From Candidatus Zipacnadia bacterium (GTDB taxonomy: Bacteria; Armatimonadota; Zipacnadia; Zipacnadales; Zipacnadaceae), in contig JALGUR010000026.1 of assembly GCA_029820565.1 (NCBI GenBank), positions 1 to 32,852 on the forward strand: DNA of 32,852 nucleotides. The letters are read 5' to 3'. Made by a program: the position numbers and the translations under genes. Under the pieces are notes generated by a model. It did no database searches and was not told the origin of the DNA. It was given only the letters and a program-made list of their open reading frames with translations. This document shows, piece after piece, positions 32,415 through 32,852 of the stretch. How positions within the stretch are numbered: position 1 is the first letter of the stretch; every line of letters starts with the position of its first letter.

Positions 32415-32852
32415 CTATCCCAGCGCTACGTCCAGTATCATCATAACAGTAAAACCTACCATAGCGCCCATAGTAGCGAAATCTGTATGGCCTTCGCGTT
32501 GGGATTCGGGGATTAGTTCTTCGGTTACTACAAAAATCATCGCCCCGGCGGCAAACGCCATAGCATAAGGTAGGAGAGGCCGAGCTAACAGCACTGCTGC
32601 CGCGCCGAGAACACCGGCGATTGGCTCCACAATTGCTGAGAGCTGCCCGTACCAGAAGCTCTTGAGCCGCGACATTCCCTCGCGCCGCAGCGGCATGGAC
32701 ACCGCCAAGCCCTCAGGGAAGTTCTGGATTCCAATACCTATGGCCAACGCTACAGCGGCGGTCACGGTCGCCGCGGGCAGGCCGGCAGCTGCTGCGCCGA
32801 AGGCCACGCCCACGGCCAATCCCTCGGGGATGTTATGCAGGGTGATGGCCAA
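32415..32852 (-). CDS. ZIP-family metal transporter, partial at the window edge
   Basis: The last 145 residues of a ZIP (ZupT/GufA-like) divalent-metal importer are visible; the gene continues past base 32852. The two metal-site helices carry [10 protein letters not shown] and the [14 protein letters not shown] variant, followed by a conserved C-terminal part ([31 protein letters not shown]). ZIP proteins carry Zn, Fe, Mn and sometimes Ni into the cytoplasm. The gene ends 37 bases before the hypD ATG on the same strand, so a shared transcript is plausible. Nickel supply for hydrogenase maturation is a possible but unproven reason for the linkage. Confidence 0.88.
   Translation of the reverse strand: MAITLHNIPEGLAVGVAFGAAAAGLPAATVTAAVALAIGIGIQNFPEGLAVSMPLRREGMSRLKSFWYGQLSAIVEPIAGVLGAAAVLLARPLLPYAMAFAAGAMIFVVTEELIPESQREGHTDFATMGAMVGFTVMMILDVALG

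Noticed and set aside
1-32852. CRISPR arrays, rRNA or tRNA genes, prophage or conjugation genes
   Set aside because: No regularly spaced repeats with unique spacers, no RNA-gene signatures and no phage or mobilisation proteins were found on either strand.

Overview
The window is a dense bacterial chromosome segment (about 57% GC by eye). Genes sit on both strands and mostly have clear Shine-Dalgarno sites. Several promoters have near-canonical sigma-70-type -35/-10 boxes with 17-bp spacing. The gene mix is household genes plus large secreted carbohydrate-active proteins, DUF362, a multi-pass protein recalled as DUF6785-like, DUF3604-type PHP proteins, a fused ECF transporter, HypD/HypE, and many short hairpin repeats. 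This resembles uncultured Armatimonadota-like or similar environmental lineages. That placement is inference, since no rRNA or other decisive marker is present.

Layout. 1-145: a two-hairpin repeat. 146-3162: a large exported TPR protein and, further upstream, a 38-residue putative lipoprotein with its own promoter, both on the minus strand. 3314-12862: a carbohydrate-related block with a secreted GH20-type hexosaminidase, an intracellular GH3 glycosidase, a multi-pass transporter-like membrane protein, an exported DUF362 protein and an exported clan-A (GH5/GH39-like) glycosidase. 13018-13626: a zinc-metallopeptidase-like gene whose composition differs from its neighbours, closed by a strong terminator. 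13731-16946 (minus): a TalC-type transaldolase, an Nfu/NifU-domain protein and two exported proteins of unknown function. 17046-20144 (minus): rimO, a small membrane ORF and gltX in a tight operon. 20385-23629 (minus): ftsK followed at once by an orphan DNA methyltransferase. 23843-29112 (plus): a PHP/DUF3604 protein, a three-domain ECF fusion (S component, EcfA, EcfA') and EcfT in one operon. 29113-30117: a DUF559 gene flanked by 29-bp direct repeats and surrounded by GC-rich repeats. 30162-32852 (minus): a ZIP metal transporter cut by the window edge, hypD and hypE.

Points that stand out. (1) hypD is broken: the start codon and the essential Cys motif lie in a 37-codon fragment, out of frame with the 311-codon body, and the conserved HT segment between them is absent. 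(2) Three families of small structured repeats fill the intergenic spaces. One is a double hairpin with complementary loops (two copies). One is a mini-hairpin whose stem covaries between four copies. One is a GGGAGAGGGG/GGGGGTGAGGC-type repeat around the DUF559 gene. (3) The ECF transporter is an unusual single-chain S-A-A' fusion in an operon with a PHP phosphoesterase-like protein. (4) A very small lipoprotein gene, divergent from the GH20 gene, has a good promoter, ribosome binding site and lipobox-like site.

No tRNA, rRNA, CRISPR array, integrase or transposase was recognised.
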